NCBI RefSeq assembly: GCF_035943795.1
Contig: NZ_DASZBY010000117.1
Location: forward strand, 1-64,000
Reading direction: 5' to 3'
Length of the DNA stretch: 64,000 bases
Source of the DNA: Aliidongia sp035943795
GTDB taxonomy: Bacteria > Pseudomonadota > Alphaproteobacteria > ATCC43930 > CGMCC-115725
In this document: positions 1 to 9,419 of the stretch, in pieces
How the letters are laid out: every line of letters starts with the position of its first letter
How positions within the stretch are numbered: position 1 is the first letter of the stretch
Translations under genes and position numbers: made by a program
The notes under the pieces: model-generated
Database searches by the model: none
The model's input: only the letters and a program-made list of their open reading frames with translations
What the model was told of the DNA's origin: nothing

Positions 1-528
1 GCCGGCGATGAGCGCCCAGGCGCCGGCCCCCGACACGGCGAGCCCCAGCCGCGTCGCGGCGGCGGCGAAGGTCGCGCACACGTTGACCATGGCGATGCGC
101 TCGTACTGCAGATCGCGGTTCAGGATCGCCAGCGGGATCAACGCCGCGCCGACCAGGGGCTGCTTGATCGCGGCTGCAATGAAATAGGTCGACATGCCGG
201 CGACGCCGTAGACTGCTTCGATCCAGGGGGCGGCCAGCAGGGTCAGGGCCGCGACCAGCGCCGCGGCGCCGACCACGAACCAGAACAGGGTGTCGAGCTG
301 CAGCCGCGACACCGACTTGGCCTGCACCAGCGCCTCGCTGGTACCCAGGCCGTCGAACGCCTCGATGATCATGCCGATCGAGACGACGAGCGAGGCGATG
401 CCGACCTGCTGTTTGGTCAGATACAGCAGGACGGCCAGCATCGTCGAGAAATCGATGATTTTGGCGATGATCGTGGCACCGCCCAGCCAGTTGAACCCGC
501 GGCCCAGGTGGCGCTGATGACTATCCAC
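1..528 (-). CDS. Oligosaccharide flippase family protein (partial, C-terminus outside window)
   Basis: Reverse-strand frame running off the left edge; about 176 residues are visible. Starts with GTG at 528, 15 bases after the stop of the glycosyltransferase gene and in the same frame. Visible sequence has several hydrophobic segments (around residues 30-45, 85-105 and 115-130) separated by short polar loops, and ends inside a further segment. The pattern (GFNWLGGATIIAKI at the start, then LAILNRDLQYERIAMVN) is that of RfbX/Wzx-like polysaccharide flippases of the MATE-like superfamily, which move lipid-linked oligosaccharides across the inner membrane. Its position directly behind a glycosyltransferase supports surface-polysaccharide synthesis. 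The substrate cannot be told. The start is inferred, since no ATG lies in frame before the upstream stop codon. Confidence 0.75.
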   Translation of the reverse strand, partial: MDSHQRHLGRGFNWLGGATIIAKIIDFSTMLAVLLYLTKQQVGIASLVVSIGMIIEAFDGLGTSEALVQAKSVSRLQLDTLFWFVVGAAALVAALTLLAAPWIEAVYGVAGMSTYFIAAAIKQPLVGAALIPLAILNRDLQYERIAMVNVCATFAAAATRLGLAVSGAGAWALIAG

Positions 529-543
529 GCGGCCGGGCTCGCG

Positions 544-1815
544 CTATTCGCATTCCACGGGCGGCAGGCGGATGGTGGATAGGGCGATATCGGGCGGCAG
601 GATCCAGGACCGGTTGCGTGCCAGATGGACCAGCCAGCGTCGCGACTGGTCGATCCAGGCGCGGAACTGCGGGCGGCTCCAGGTGCCGCGCTCGTCCGGC
701 GCCGAGTGCAGCCGGTGGGCGAGGACGGTGGCGATCTTGCGGGCGCGGGCCTCCCAGGTCAGGCCGCGGCTGTCCGCCAGCGCGGTCGCGGCGAGGCGGG
801 CGGCGAGTTCGGCGTCGCTGGTCAACCGGCCGATGCCGGCGACCAGCGCGTCCAGACTGTCGGCCTGGCAAAGATAGGCGTTTTCGCCGTGGTTCAGGAC
901 TTCCTTCACGTCGGGCGTGTCGCCGGCCAGGATCGGGCGGCCAGACGCCATGTAGAAGAACAGCTTCAGCGGCAGTACGGTCGAACCGAACTCGGCCAGC
1001 GGCTGCCAGGATGGCGGGATCAGCAGCACATCCGCAGCGAAGACGTATTGGCCGAGCGTCTCTGGCGGCTGAAACGGCACGATCCGGACGTTCGGCACGT
1101 CCCGGGCCAGGGCCTCGATCGGGCCTTGGCCGTACGACCCGACCAGGATGAACAGGTGGTCCGGCAGCTGCTTTGCCGCCTCGATCACCAGATGCAGGCC
1201 CTTCTTGTGATTGACGCGCCCGGTGTAGACGATGGTCTTGCGACCTGGGGCGACGCCGATCGCCGCCTTGGCGACCTCGATCGGCATCGGCGTCTGCAGC
1301 CGCTCCGGCTCGAAGCCGTTGCGGATGCAGTGCAGCTTGTCCGCCGGAATGCCCAGGTCCAGGTACTTTTGCCGCGTGTAGTCGGAATGGCAGATGTTGA
1401 CCAGGAAGCGCCGGTGACAGAACAGGCGGTAGATCCAGCGCTGCAACGGCGGAATCTGGTCGGGCCACGGACGGTAGTGGTCGAACGCGACCTGTTGCCC
1501 GAACATGAGCGCCAGCCAGGCGACCCACAGGTTTCGCGTATAGACCAGGTCGGCCTGGCGGAATTCGCGCTGGAACAGCATGGACAGCCCGCAGCGGAAA
1601 TGCCGCAGCGCGGCCGGCTGCAGCGGCGCGCGGGCCGGCACGACGGGCATTCCGGCCAGCCGGGCGATCGCCGCGCGGTCGGCATCCTCCGACAGCGGCA
1701 CGTGCAGCCACGACTGCGTCGCCAGTGGCGCCAGATGTTTTGCGGTCGTCACGAAGACTTCGGCGTCCGCCTCGGTACTCGGCAGAGGATTCTCGAAGGT
1801 GAACAGAATTCTCAT
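544..1815 (-). CDS. Glycosyltransferase family 4 protein
   Basis: 423 residues from ATG at 1815. The open frame extends upstream to 2046, but the protein-like part begins at MRILFTFENPLPS, a typical GT-B start. The N-terminal half carries the acceptor-binding Rossmann-like domain. The C-terminal half has the donor-binding signature: KTIVYTGRVNHKKGLHLVIEAA around residues 205-225, then VPFQPPETLGQYVFAADVLLIP and the FGSTVLPLKLFFYMASGRPILAG region with the conserved acidic/Pro pattern of GT4 enzymes. It would transfer a sugar from a nucleotide sugar to a growing glycan at the cytoplasmic face of the inner membrane. It is transcribed into the flippase gene with only 15 bases between them, so the two form one operon. 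Donor and acceptor are unknown. Confidence 0.82.
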   Translation of the reverse strand: MRILFTFENPLPSTEADAEVFVTTAKHLAPLATQSWLHVPLSEDADRAAIARLAGMPVVPARAPLQPAALRHFRCGLSMLFQREFRQADLVYTRNLWVAWLALMFGQQVAFDHYRPWPDQIPPLQRWIYRLFCHRRFLVNICHSDYTRQKYLDLGIPADKLHCIRNGFEPERLQTPMPIEVAKAAIGVAPGRKTIVYTGRVNHKKGLHLVIEAAKQLPDHLFILVGSYGQGPIEALARDVPNVRIVPFQPPETLGQYVFAADVLLIPPSWQPLAEFGSTVLPLKLFFYMASGRPILAGDTPDVKEVLNHGENAYLCQADSLDALVAGIGRLTSDAELAARLAATALADSRGLTWEARARKIATVLAHRLHSAPDERGTWSRPQFRAWIDQSRRWLVHLARNRSWILPPDIALSTIRLPPVECE

Positions 1816-2039
1816 CGATGACCGCAGGAAAGATGGAAGTCCCCTCGGCCCCGGGAGTGCCGGGCCGACGGTGGCGTGACCATAGGCGGATCCGGGGATC
1901 GATAGAACCGAAAAACCAGGATGGCCGTCATCTTGGCCTGGGTCTGGTATGGGCGGGACGCTTGGGTGGGGGTGCTGCAGGTCTGTTAGGGTTTTCCAGC
2001 GGGACGCTCCTCTGGAACAGCGAGACAGGTGGCGGGCAT

Positions 2040-2861
2040 ATGGCATTTCTCTCCGAACCGGTACCCGAACGCGGCGTGCCGTTGCCGGTGGCGCCCGGCA
2101 TCACGCGGATCGTCGCGAACAATCCCAGCGTCATGACCTATCACGGGACCAATACCTACCTGATCGAGGCGGAAGATGGTTTCGTCGTGCTCGACCCGGG
2201 GCCCGACGACAAGGGACATCTGGACGACGTGCTGCGCGCGACCGGCGGGCGCGTGTCCGCCATCCTGCTCAGCCATACCCATGCCGACCATCTGGGCGCC
2301 ACCGCCGCATTGAAGGAACGGACCGGTGCTGCCACCCACGGCTTTCGCGTGAGCGCCGATCCGGAATTCGGCGCCGACCTGCTGGTGGATGATGGCGATA
2401 CGGTCGCCGGCATGACCGCGATCCACACGCCGGGTCATGCCAGCGACCATCTGTGCTTCGCGGCCTCGGACGGCATCATCTTCACCGCCGACCACGTCAT
2501 GTCCTGGTCCAGCAGCATCGTGTCGCCGCCGGGCGGCAACATGATCGACTATTTCAGCAGCCTGAACCTCATGCTGGCGCGCGACGACAGGCTGCTGCTG
2601 CCGGGCCATGGCCCGCCACTGCCGGAGCCGCGGGCGCATATCCAGGCGCTGCTCGACCACCGGCTGAAGCGCGAACATGCCATCCTGGCCGCGCTCGATG
2701 CCGGTCCGCTCGGCACCTGGGACCTGGTGGACCGGCTCTATTCGAAGACGGACCCCTGGCTGCGCCGGGCGGCGGAACGGAACGTCATCGCCCATCTGCT
2801 GAAGCTGCAGACCGAGATGCGGGCCGAGCAGCACGGCGAGGCCTGGGCGGCACGCCGGTAG
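2040..2861 (+). CDS. MBL-fold metallo-hydrolase with C-terminal winged-helix domain (LACTB2-like)
   Basis: 273 residues from ATG 2040; the frame is open further upstream, but the preceding residues look non-coding and MAFLSEPVPERG matches a normal start. The zinc motif SHTHADHLG (HxHxDH) lies near residues 80-88, followed by HTPGHASDH, a TADHVM aspartate and LLLPGHGP, so both metal sites of the metallo-beta-lactamase fold are present. The last 60 residues (DHRLKREHAILAAL to the end) form the winged-helix tail of LACTB2-like hydrolases. The family includes nucleases and thioester hydrolases; the substrate is not indicated here. It converges on the LLM monooxygenase gene with 3 bases between the ends and is divergent from the glycosyltransferase gene. 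Confidence 0.85.
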   Translation: MAFLSEPVPERGVPLPVAPGITRIVANNPSVMTYHGTNTYLIEAEDGFVVLDPGPDDKGHLDDVLRATGGRVSAILLSHTHADHLGATAALKERTGAATHGFRVSADPEFGADLLVDDGDTVAGMTAIHTPGHASDHLCFAASDGIIFTADHVMSWSSSIVSPPGGNMIDYFSSLNLMLARDDRLLLPGHGPPLPEPRAHIQALLDHRLKREHAILAALDAGPLGTWDLVDRLYSKTDPWLRRAAERNVIAHLLKLQTEMRAEQHGEAWAARR

Positions 2862-2864
2862 CGG

Positions 2865-4193
2865 TCAGCCTCCGGTGGGGAAGAACTGGTTCGCCGGCCG
2901 CTCAAGGCCCAGGTGGTCGCGCAGGGTCGTGCCCTCGTACTCCCGGCGATAGAGGCCGCGCCGCTGCAGCTCCGGCACGACCAGCTCGACGAAATCGTCG
3001 AGGCCGGCCGGCACGGTCGGGAACATGATGTTGAAGCCGTCGGACGCTTCGCTCTCCAGCCATTCCTGCATGGTGTCGGCGATTTCGCCCGGCGTGCCGA
3101 CCATCTGCAGCCCGCCATAGCCGCCGACCAGCTGCGCCAGCTGGCGGACGGTCAGATTGTCCCGGCGGGCGAGCGCCACGAGGGTGGCGCGCCCGCTCTG
3201 GCTCTGGTTGGTCTCCGGAATGTCCGGCAGGGGCGCGTCCAGCTCGAAGCCGGACGCATCGACGCCGAGGCGGATCGACAGGTTGGGGATCCCGCTCTCG
3301 GCATGGACCAGGCTGTCGAGCAGCGCCTTTTTCTCCTGTGCCTCCTTCGTCGTCCGTCCGGCGATGACCAGCGCGCCCGGCAGGATCTTCAGTTGGCCCG
3401 GCGCGCGGCCGAGCGCCGCCATCCGCGCCTTCACGTCCTTGTGGAAGCTGCGCCCATCCTCGATCGTGCGGCTGCTGCCGAACACCACCTCGGCGGTCTC
3501 GGCGGCCAGTTGCCGTCCCGCGTCGGACGCGCCGGCCTGGACGATGACCGGCCAGCCCTGGATCGGCCGCGCGATATTGAGCGGGCCGCGCACCGACAGA
3601 TGCTCGCCCTTGTGGTCGAGCACATGCATGCGGGCCGGATCGAAGAAGATGCCGCTCGCCTGGTCCTTCAGCCACGCGTCGTCGGCCCAGCTGTCCCACA
3701 GGCCGGTGACGACGCTGTGAAACTCGCGGGCGCGCCGATAGCGCTCATCATGCTCGACATGGTCGGTGAGGCCGAAATTGAGCGCCGCGTCGGGATTGGA
3801 GGTGGTGACGACGTTCCAGCCCGCCCGGCCGCCGCTGATGTGGTCGAGCGAGGCGAAGCGGCGGGCGATGTGATAGGGCTCGTCGAAGGTGGTCGAGGCA
3901 GTAGCGACGAGGCCGATGCGCTCGGTCACCATGGCCAGTGCCGACAGCAGGGTCAGCGGCTCGAACGAGGTCGCGGTGGCGCTGCGCCGCAGGGCCTCGA
4001 CCGGCATGTTCAGCACCGCCAGGTGGTCCGCCATGAAGAAGGCATCGAACCGCGCGGCTTCCAGCTTCTTGATGAAGCCGACCAGGTGCTGGAGGTTGAA
4101 GTTGGCGTCCGGGTAGGCGCCCGGATAGCGCCACCAGGCGGTATGGATGCCCACCGGCCGCATGAACGCGCCCAGGTGAAGTTGCTTTGGCAT
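2865..4193 (-). CDS. LLM-class flavin-dependent monooxygenase (NtaA/SnaA/DszA family)
   Basis: 442 residues, ATG at 4193. This is a bacterial-luciferase-like TIM barrel of the NtaA/SnaA/DszA group: WWRYPGAYPDANFN near the N-terminus, MADHLAVL, SFEPLTLLSALAMVTERIGLVATASTTFDEPYHIARRFASLDH, SGGRAGWNVVTTSNP, and VIVQAGASDAGRQLAAETAEVVF are conserved blocks of this family. Such enzymes use FMNH2 from a partner reductase to oxidise or cleave C-N or C-S bonds in compounds like nitrilotriacetate or dibenzothiophene sulfone. It lies 86 bases downstream of soxG on the same strand, so it may be the last gene of the sarcosine-oxidase transcript. A methylated-amine or chelator substrate would fit but is inference. 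No flavin reductase gene is adjacent. Confidence 0.85.
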   Translation of the reverse strand: MPKQLHLGAFMRPVGIHTAWWRYPGAYPDANFNLQHLVGFIKKLEAARFDAFFMADHLAVLNMPVEALRRSATATSFEPLTLLSALAMVTERIGLVATASTTFDEPYHIARRFASLDHISGGRAGWNVVTTSNPDAALNFGLTDHVEHDERYRRAREFHSVVTGLWDSWADDAWLKDQASGIFFDPARMHVLDHKGEHLSVRGPLNIARPIQGWPVIVQAGASDAGRQLAAETAEVVFGSSRTIEDGRSFHKDVKARMAALGRAPGQLKILPGALVIAGRTTKEAQEKKALLDSLVHAESGIPNLSIRLGVDASGFELDAPLPDIPETNQSQSGRATLVALARRDNLTVRQLAQLVGGYGGLQMVGTPGEIADTMQEWLESEASDGFNIMFPTVPAGLDDFVELVVPELQRRGLYRREYEGTTLRDHLGLERPANQFFPTGG

Positions 4194-4279
4194 GATGGAT
4201 CTCCGGCGCGGGGGTCGACTGCTGGTGATATGGCGGCGACCATCCCGCGGCGCCAGGGGCGGCGCGGCCTTTCGATCGG

Positions 4280-4870
4280 TCAGCCGACGATCGCGCAGCC
4301 GAATTCGGCGGCGCTCATGACCAGCGCGCGCGAAAAGCTGGGTGCGAAGCTGCGTCCGACCGCCAGATGGAAGACCGGCGCAGGGCTTTCCTGCCAGAGA
4401 GTGACGCCGATCGTCGCGGCCGAGGTCGTCGCCGCATCATCGGGCCGGAAAGCGCTCGGATCCAGATCGATCGGGATGAGCTTTGCCAGCGCGGCGCGCG
4501 CGTTTTCGCCGGATACGGCGAACAGCACATAGGCGTCGCTCTGGTCGCAGACGGCGGCATCGACCTGGAACGCATCGCGCAGCCGGCCTTCCAGGTCGCC
4601 GATCGTGAAGCCCGCCGCGAGCCAGCGGCCGGGGCCCATGCCGATGAACGCCAGGCCCGAGGCAGCGACCCGTTTGGGGCCGGTCGGCAGGGCGGTGCCG
4701 AATGCCGCCGCGCAGCGGGCGTTCAGGCCTTCCGTTCGATTCCAGGCGGTCGCGATCGAGGCGAAACATACGCCTTCGACCAGCGTAACGGTCACGCCCT
4801 GGTCGTTGGCGCCGTAACGGCCGGCCGGTACGATCCGGGTCTGGGCGATGTGGCCGAGCAAGTCAGGCAC
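4280..4870 (-). CDS. soxG: Sarcosine oxidase subunit gamma
   Basis: 196 residues from GTG at 4870, which overlaps the soxA stop by 8 bases; GGAAGGAG at 4880-4887 sits 9 bases before it and decides this start over an ATG at 4909. The smallest-but-one subunit of heterotetrameric sarcosine oxidase, a GcvT-like fold that helps hold tetrahydrofolate near the alpha subunit. Conserved features are AGLAFIGMGPGRWLAAG in the middle and SDAYVLFAVSGENARAALAKLIPIDL followed by a VTLWQ strand. It is the last gene of soxB-soxD-soxA-soxG and is needed for a complete complex. Sequence is diverse in this family, so the identification rests partly on position. Confidence 0.88.
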   Translation of the reverse strand: MPDLLGHIAQTRIVPAGRYGANDQGVTVTLVEGVCFASIATAWNRTEGLNARCAAAFGTALPTGPKRVAASGLAFIGMGPGRWLAAGFTIGDLEGRLRDAFQVDAAVCDQSDAYVLFAVSGENARAALAKLIPIDLDPSAFRPDDAATTSAATIGVTLWQESPAPVFHLAVGRSFAPSFSRALVMSAAEFGCAIVG

Positions 4871-7826
4871 GAAGGCGCACTCCTTCCGGATCGACGAAGG
4901 CGGGGGCACAGATCTCGACCTCGATATCGCCGCCGCGGATCGGGTCGTAGACGCGGACCCGTTCGCCGATCCGGGCCGGTCCCCGCGCCAGCAGCCCGAG
5001 CCCGATCCAATGGCCGAGCGCGGGCGAGAAGGCGACCGACGTCATGTAGCCCTCGTCATGGGCCAGGTCGGCCGGTTGCCCGATGCCGAGGAAATGCGCG
5101 CCGGCCCGCAGGCGCGCCGTGCCATCGACCGGCTTGAACCCGACCAGGGTCGGCCGGTCGGGATCGCGGAAGGCCGGCCGGCCGGCCATGGTGCGGCCGA
5201 CATAATCCTTCTTGGTCGACGCCATGCGGCCCAGACCCAGGTCGGCCGCCGCGGTCTGGCCGTTCAGCTCGGCGCCGGAGACATGGCCCTTTTCGATCCG
5301 CATGACGCCCAGCGCCTCGATGCCGTAGGGGGTGATGGCGAAATCCTGGCCGGCCGCCATCACGGCCCGCGCCAGCGCCTCGCCCTGGCGGGCCGGCACG
5401 GCGACTTCGTAGCCCAGCTCGCCGGAGAACGAGACACGGAAGATGCGCGCCCTGACGCCGCCCATCACTGTGGCCTCGATCACGCCCATGTACGGCAGCG
5501 TCGCGTTTTCGACGTCCACGCCCGCGTCGACCACCTTCCTCAACACCTCGCGGGCGCGCGGCCCGGCGATCGCGATCTGCGCCCATTGCTCGCTGACCGA
5601 GGCAAGCTGGACGTCGAGGTCGGGCCACAGCACCTGCAGGCAGAATTCCAGGTGCTGATAGACCTTCGCGGCATTGGCCGTCGTGGTGGTCATGAGATAG
5701 CGGCGCTCGCCGAGGCGCGCGGTCGTGCCGTCGTCCATGACGATGCCGTCCTCGCGCAGCATGGCGCCATAGCGCACCTTGCCGACGGCGAGGCTCGAGA
5801 AATTGTTGATGTAGACGCGGTCGAGCAGGGCTCCGACGTCCGGACCCTGCAGGTCGATCTTGCCGAAGGTCGACACGTCGATCATGCCGACACCCGATCG
5901 CACCGCCGTCACTTCGCGCGTCACCGTTTCCAGCCAGTCGCGTTCGCCCGGCCGCGGGAAATATTGCGCACGCAGCCAGGGGCCGGTCTCGATGAAGACG
6001 GCGCCGGCCGCCTCGGCCCAGGCATGGGTCGGCGTCGGCCGGGTCGGGCGGAAGTCCTTGCCCCGGTGATGACCGGCCAGCGCGCCGATCGCGACCGGCG
6101 TGTAGGGTGGGCGAAAGATCGTCGTGCCGGTCTGGGCGATGCTCCGGCCGGTCAGCGACGCCATGATCGCCATGCCGGTGACGTTGGAGGTCTTGCCCTG
6201 GTCGGTCGCCATGCCGAGCGTGGTGTAGCGCTTCAGATGCTCGACCGAGCGGAAACCCTCGCCATGGGCGATCTTGACGTCCTTGGCTGTGACGTCGTTC
6301 TGCTGATCGACGAAGGCCGGGCCGCGCGAGGCGGCGACATACCAGAACGGCTCGACGGCGGTGTCGCCGTCGTCCGCGCGCGGGGCGGCACCGGCAGAGC
6401 CCTCGAAACCGAGATCCCGCGCCGCTTCAGTGCCTTTTGCCATGCCGTCGGCGAGGCAGGCGGCCAGGCCGTAGCGGCCGGCGGCGGCACCGGCCACGGT
6501 CAGCCCGGGCGGTACCGCACCCGGCACGAAAGCCGCGATCGCCTCGTCCCAGACCGGGCGGCCGCCATGGTGGCAGGTCAGGTGGACGTTGGGCGAGAAG
6601 CCACCGGAGATCGCGAGCCCGTCGACCGCCAGGGTTTCGATGCCGGTCGCGGTCGCCACCTCGATCCCGCTGAGCCGCTTGCCCTCGGTGGCGACGACCT
6701 GTCCGCCCAGGATGATGCGAATGCCCCAGCGCCGGGCCTCGTCGGCGAGCGCGGATGCCACTGCCGATCGAACGTCGACGATCGCCTGGACCTGGGCACC
6801 CGCCGCCGCCGCGTCGAACGCCGCGCGCCAGGACGCGTCGTTGTTGGCGAAGAAGGCGGTCCGGTCGGCCGGCACGGCGGCATAGCGGTTGACGTAGGTG
6901 CGGAATGCCTGGGCCAGCATGACCCCCGGCCGGTCGTTGCCGCCGAACACGATCGGCCGTTCCGCGGCGCCCGCCGCCAGGATCGCGCGCCGGGCGACGA
7001 TCTTCCACATTCGCTGGCGCGGGCGATGGGGGGCCGGCTCGGCCAGATGGTCGCCGACACGCTCGATGAGGCCGTAGGTGCCGGTGTCGTAGACGCCGAA
7101 CACCGTCGTCCGCAGCAGGATCCGGACGTTGGACAGGCTCGACAGTTCCGCCATGGTGGCATCGACGAACATCCGCGCAGGCGCGCCGTCGATCTCGGAC
7201 CGTTCGGCGTTGAGCCGGCCGCCCGGCCGGAAATCCTCGTCCGCCACGATCACCCGCGCGCCGGCCCGGGCCGCGGTCAGCGCCGCCATCAGCCCGGCGG
7301 GGCCGGCGCCGACGACCAGCACGTCGCAGAAGCCATGCGCCTTTTCGTAGTGGTCGGGATCGGGCAGCGCTGCAGCCGTGCCCAGGCCGGCCGCGCGACG
7401 GATGATCGGCTCGTACAGCTTTTCCCACGCCGCCGCCGGCCACATGAAGGTCTTGTAATAGAAGCCGGCGCCCAGGATCGGCGCCAGCAGGCCATTGACC
7501 GCGAGCAGGTCGAAACCCAGCGACGGCCAGCGGTTCTGGCTGTGCGCGACCAATCCGTCATAGAGCTCGGTGACGGTCGCTCGGGTATTGGGTTCGCGCC
7601 GGGCGCCGGTCCGCAGTTCGACCAGCGCGTTGGGTTCGTCCGAGCCGGCGGCGAAGATGCCGCGAGGGCGATGATATTTGAACGAGCGCCCGACCAGCGT
7701 CTCGCCCTGGGCGAGCAGCGCCGACGCGAGCGTATCGCCGGCGAAGCCGCTCAGCGCCCGGCCATCGAAGGAAAAAGCGAGCGGCCGGCTGCGGTCGATC
7801 AGGCCGCCCTGGTCGAGCCGGCTCAT
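4863..7826 (-). CDS. soxA: Sarcosine oxidase subunit alpha
   Basis: 987 residues, ATG at 7826 overlapping the soxD stop (ATGA). Large subunit of the heterotetrameric enzyme that oxidatively demethylates sarcosine to glycine, passing the methyl group to tetrahydrofolate as 5,10-methylene-THF and making H2O2. N-terminal ferredoxin-like part (residues 1-90, GRSFKYHRPRGIFAAGSDEPN), then an NAD-binding Rossmann motif GAGPAG at 173-178, a disulfide-reductase-like middle, and a C-terminal GcvT/aminomethyltransferase half (from about residue 600: FRPTRPTPTHAWAEAAGAVFIETGPW through GVMRIEKGHVSGAEL). Length matches the family. Together with the flanking subunits this shows growth on, or turnover of, methylated glycines such as betaine-derived sarcosine. 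Confidence 0.95.
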   Translation of the reverse strand: MSRLDQGGLIDRSRPLAFSFDGRALSGFAGDTLASALLAQGETLVGRSFKYHRPRGIFAAGSDEPNALVELRTGARREPNTRATVTELYDGLVAHSQNRWPSLGFDLLAVNGLLAPILGAGFYYKTFMWPAAAWEKLYEPIIRRAAGLGTAAALPDPDHYEKAHGFCDVLVVGAGPAGLMAALTAARAGARVIVADEDFRPGGRLNAERSEIDGAPARMFVDATMAELSSLSNVRILLRTTVFGVYDTGTYGLIERVGDHLAEPAPHRPRQRMWKIVARRAILAAGAAERPIVFGGNDRPGVMLAQAFRTYVNRYAAVPADRTAFFANNDASWRAAFDAAAAGAQVQAIVDVRSAVASALADEARRWGIRIILGGQVVATEGKRLSGIEVATATGIETLAVDGLAISGGFSPNVHLTCHHGGRPVWDEAIAAFVPGAVPPGLTVAGAAAGRYGLAACLADGMAKGTEAARDLGFEGSAGAAPRADDGDTAVEPFWYVAASRGPAFVDQQNDVTAKDVKIAHGEGFRSVEHLKRYTTLGMATDQGKTSNVTGMAIMASLTGRSIAQTGTTIFRPPYTPVAIGALAGHHRGKDFRPTRPTPTHAWAEAAGAVFIETGPWLRAQYFPRPGERDWLETVTREVTAVRSGVGMIDVSTFGKIDLQGPDVGALLDRVYINNFSSLAVGKVRYGAMLREDGIVMDDGTTARLGERRYLMTTTTANAAKVYQHLEFCLQVLWPDLDVQLASVSEQWAQIAIAGPRAREVLRKVVDAGVDVENATLPYMGVIEATVMGGVRARIFRVSFSGELGYEVAVPARQGEALARAVMAAGQDFAITPYGIEALGVMRIEKGHVSGAELNGQTAAADLGLGRMASTKKDYVGRTMAGRPAFRDPDRPTLVGFKPVDGTARLRAGAHFLGIGQPADLAHDEGYMTSVAFSPALGHWIGLGLLARGPARIGERVRVYDPIRGGDIEVEICAPAFVDPEGVRLRA

Positions 7827-8095
7827 CGGGCCGCCTCGCTCTTACGGACCAGGGTGGCCTCGGCGATCTGGTGGGTCCGCGTGTCGCGCGTCACCGCCAG
7901 CCATTGGCGGCAGCCGGCGGCGTGGTACCACAGCTCGCGCAGGCTGCCGGCCGGATTGTCGCGCAGATAGACGTAGTCGTGGAACAGCGCGTCCGCATCG
8001 GGCGCCGCCGGATCGGGGCGCGCGAGCGACGCATCGCCCAGATAGGCGAATTCATGGGCGTCACGCGGACCGCAGAAGGGACAGGGAATGCGCAT
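7823..8095 (-). CDS. soxD: Sarcosine oxidase subunit delta
   Basis: 90 residues. Small zinc-binding subunit: the N-terminal CPFCG motif (residues 5-9) and a distal Cys (AAGCRQWL) with nearby His form the zinc site known in this family. The internal FHDYVYLRDNPAGSLRELWYHAAGCRQW block is diagnostic. It begins 3 bases after the soxB stop and overlaps soxA by 4 bases, as expected for a co-translated operon. It fills a structural role between the alpha and beta subunits. Confidence 0.95.
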   Translation of the reverse strand: MRIPCPFCGPRDAHEFAYLGDASLARPDPAAPDADALFHDYVYLRDNPAGSLRELWYHAAGCRQWLAVTRDTRTHQIAEATLVRKSEAAR

Positions 8096-8098
8096 GGT

Positions 8099-9394
8099 TC
8101 AGTGCAGGTTCGGCTGGGCGCCGACCCCCTTCTCGTCGATGAGGGCGCCAGTCGCGAACCGGTCGAGGCGATAGGCGGCGTTGAGCCGGTGCGGTTCGTC
8201 CTTGGCCAGGGTCCAGGCGAAGCACCAGCCGGAGGCTGGTGTCGCCTTGAAGCCGCCATAGCACCAGCCGGCATTGAGGTAGAGGCCGTCGAGCGGCGTC
8301 CGGTCGATGATCGGCGAGCCATCCATCGACATGTCGACGAGGCCGCCCCAATGGCGCAGCAGCCGCAGGCGGCCGATCGCCGGCATCAGCGCCATGCCGC
8401 CCTCGCAGACATCCTCGATGGTCGGCAGGTTGCCGCGCTGGGCGTAGGAATTGTAGCCGTCGATATCGCCGCCGAACACCAGCCCGCCCTTGTCGGACTG
8501 GCTGATGTAGAAATGGCCGGCGCCGAAGGTGATGACGCCGGGAATGAGCGGCTTCAGCCCTTCGGATACGAAGGCCTGCAGCACGTGGCTCTCGATCGGC
8601 AGGCGCAGCCCGGCGAGGCCTGCCACCCGCGAACTGCTGCCGGCGACGGCGAGGCCGACTTTGCCGGCGCGGATCGGCCCGCGGCTGGTCTCGACGCCGA
8701 CGACGGCGCCGTTCTCGCGCAGGAAGCCGATGACCTCGCAATTCTGCACGATGTCGACGCCCAGCCGGTCGGCAGCGCGGGCATAGCCCCAGACGACGGC
8801 GTCATGGCGCGCGGTGCCGCCGCGCCGCTGCAGCAGGCCGCCCTGGATCGGGAAGCGGCCATTGTCGAAATCGAGGAAGGGGTAGAGCGCGCGGACCTGC
8901 CCGACATCGAGCAGTTCGGCGTCGGCACCGCTCAGGATCATCGCATTGCCGCGCCGGGCATAGGCGTCGCGCTGCGCATCGGAATGGAACAGGTTGAGCA
9001 CGCCACGCTGGCTGACCATGGCGTTGTAGTTCAGGTCCTGCTCCAGCCCTTCCCACAGCTTCATCGACCATTCGTAGAACGGCTCGTTGCCGGGCAGCAG
9101 GTAGTTGGACCGGATGATCGTGGTGTTGCGCCCGGCGTTGCCGGAGCCGATCCAGCCTTTTTCCAGGACGGCCACGTTGCGGATGCCATGTTCCTTGGCG
9201 AGGTAATAGGCCGTGGCCAGGCCATGGCCGCCGCCGCCGACCACGATGACGTCGTAGGCCGGCTTGGGTGCGGCATCCCGCCAGGCCGGCGTCCAGACGC
9301 TGTGCCGGCGGCAGGCGTCGGCGAGGATCGAGAAGACGGAATAGCCCATGGCGCGGCAGCGATCCTTGCGGGAGAAGTTCTTCGCTGGCGCCAT
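8099..9394 (-). CDS. soxB: Sarcosine oxidase subunit beta
   Basis: 431 residues from ATG 9394. Flavoprotein of the DadA/DAO fold: GGGGHG nucleotide-binding loop near residues 53-58, EKGWIGSGNAGRNTTIIRSNYLLPGNEPFYE, the GTARHDAV block that carries the histidine linked covalently to FMN in characterised homologues, and a C-terminal GWCYGGFKATPASG. It binds FAD (non-covalent) and FMN and oxidises sarcosine. The frame is open up to an ATG at 9457, but that start would put the repeated operator-like sequence (9420-9455) inside the gene; ATG 9394 or the later ATG 9349 (MGYSVFS, which aligns with the usual family start) are better. First gene of soxBDAG. Confidence 0.93.
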   Translation of the reverse strand: MAPAKNFSRKDRCRAMGYSVFSILADACRRHSVWTPAWRDAAPKPAYDVIVVGGGGHGLATAYYLAKEHGIRNVAVLEKGWIGSGNAGRNTTIIRSNYLLPGNEPFYEWSMKLWEGLEQDLNYNAMVSQRGVLNLFHSDAQRDAYARRGNAMILSGADAELLDVGQVRALYPFLDFDNGRFPIQGGLLQRRGGTARHDAVVWGYARAADRLGVDIVQNCEVIGFLRENGAVVGVETSRGPIRAGKVGLAVAGSSSRVAGLAGLRLPIESHVLQAFVSEGLKPLIPGVITFGAGHFYISQSDKGGLVFGGDIDGYNSYAQRGNLPTIEDVCEGGMALMPAIGRLRLLRHWGGLVDMSMDGSPIIDRTPLDGLYLNAGWCYGGFKATPASGWCFAWTLAKDEPHRLNAAYRLDRFATGALIDEKGVGAQPNLH

Positions 9395-9419
9395 GATCGA
9401 TCGGTTCGGGGCGACTATC

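Noticed and set aside
4848..7970. A very long open frame (over 1,000 codons) on the plus strand opposite soxA
   Set aside because: It is the antisense shadow of a GC-rich coding gene; soxA has full family conservation, and the plus-strand translation is Arg/Ala/Gly-rich with no recognisable domain. The same applies to antisense frames across most genes here.
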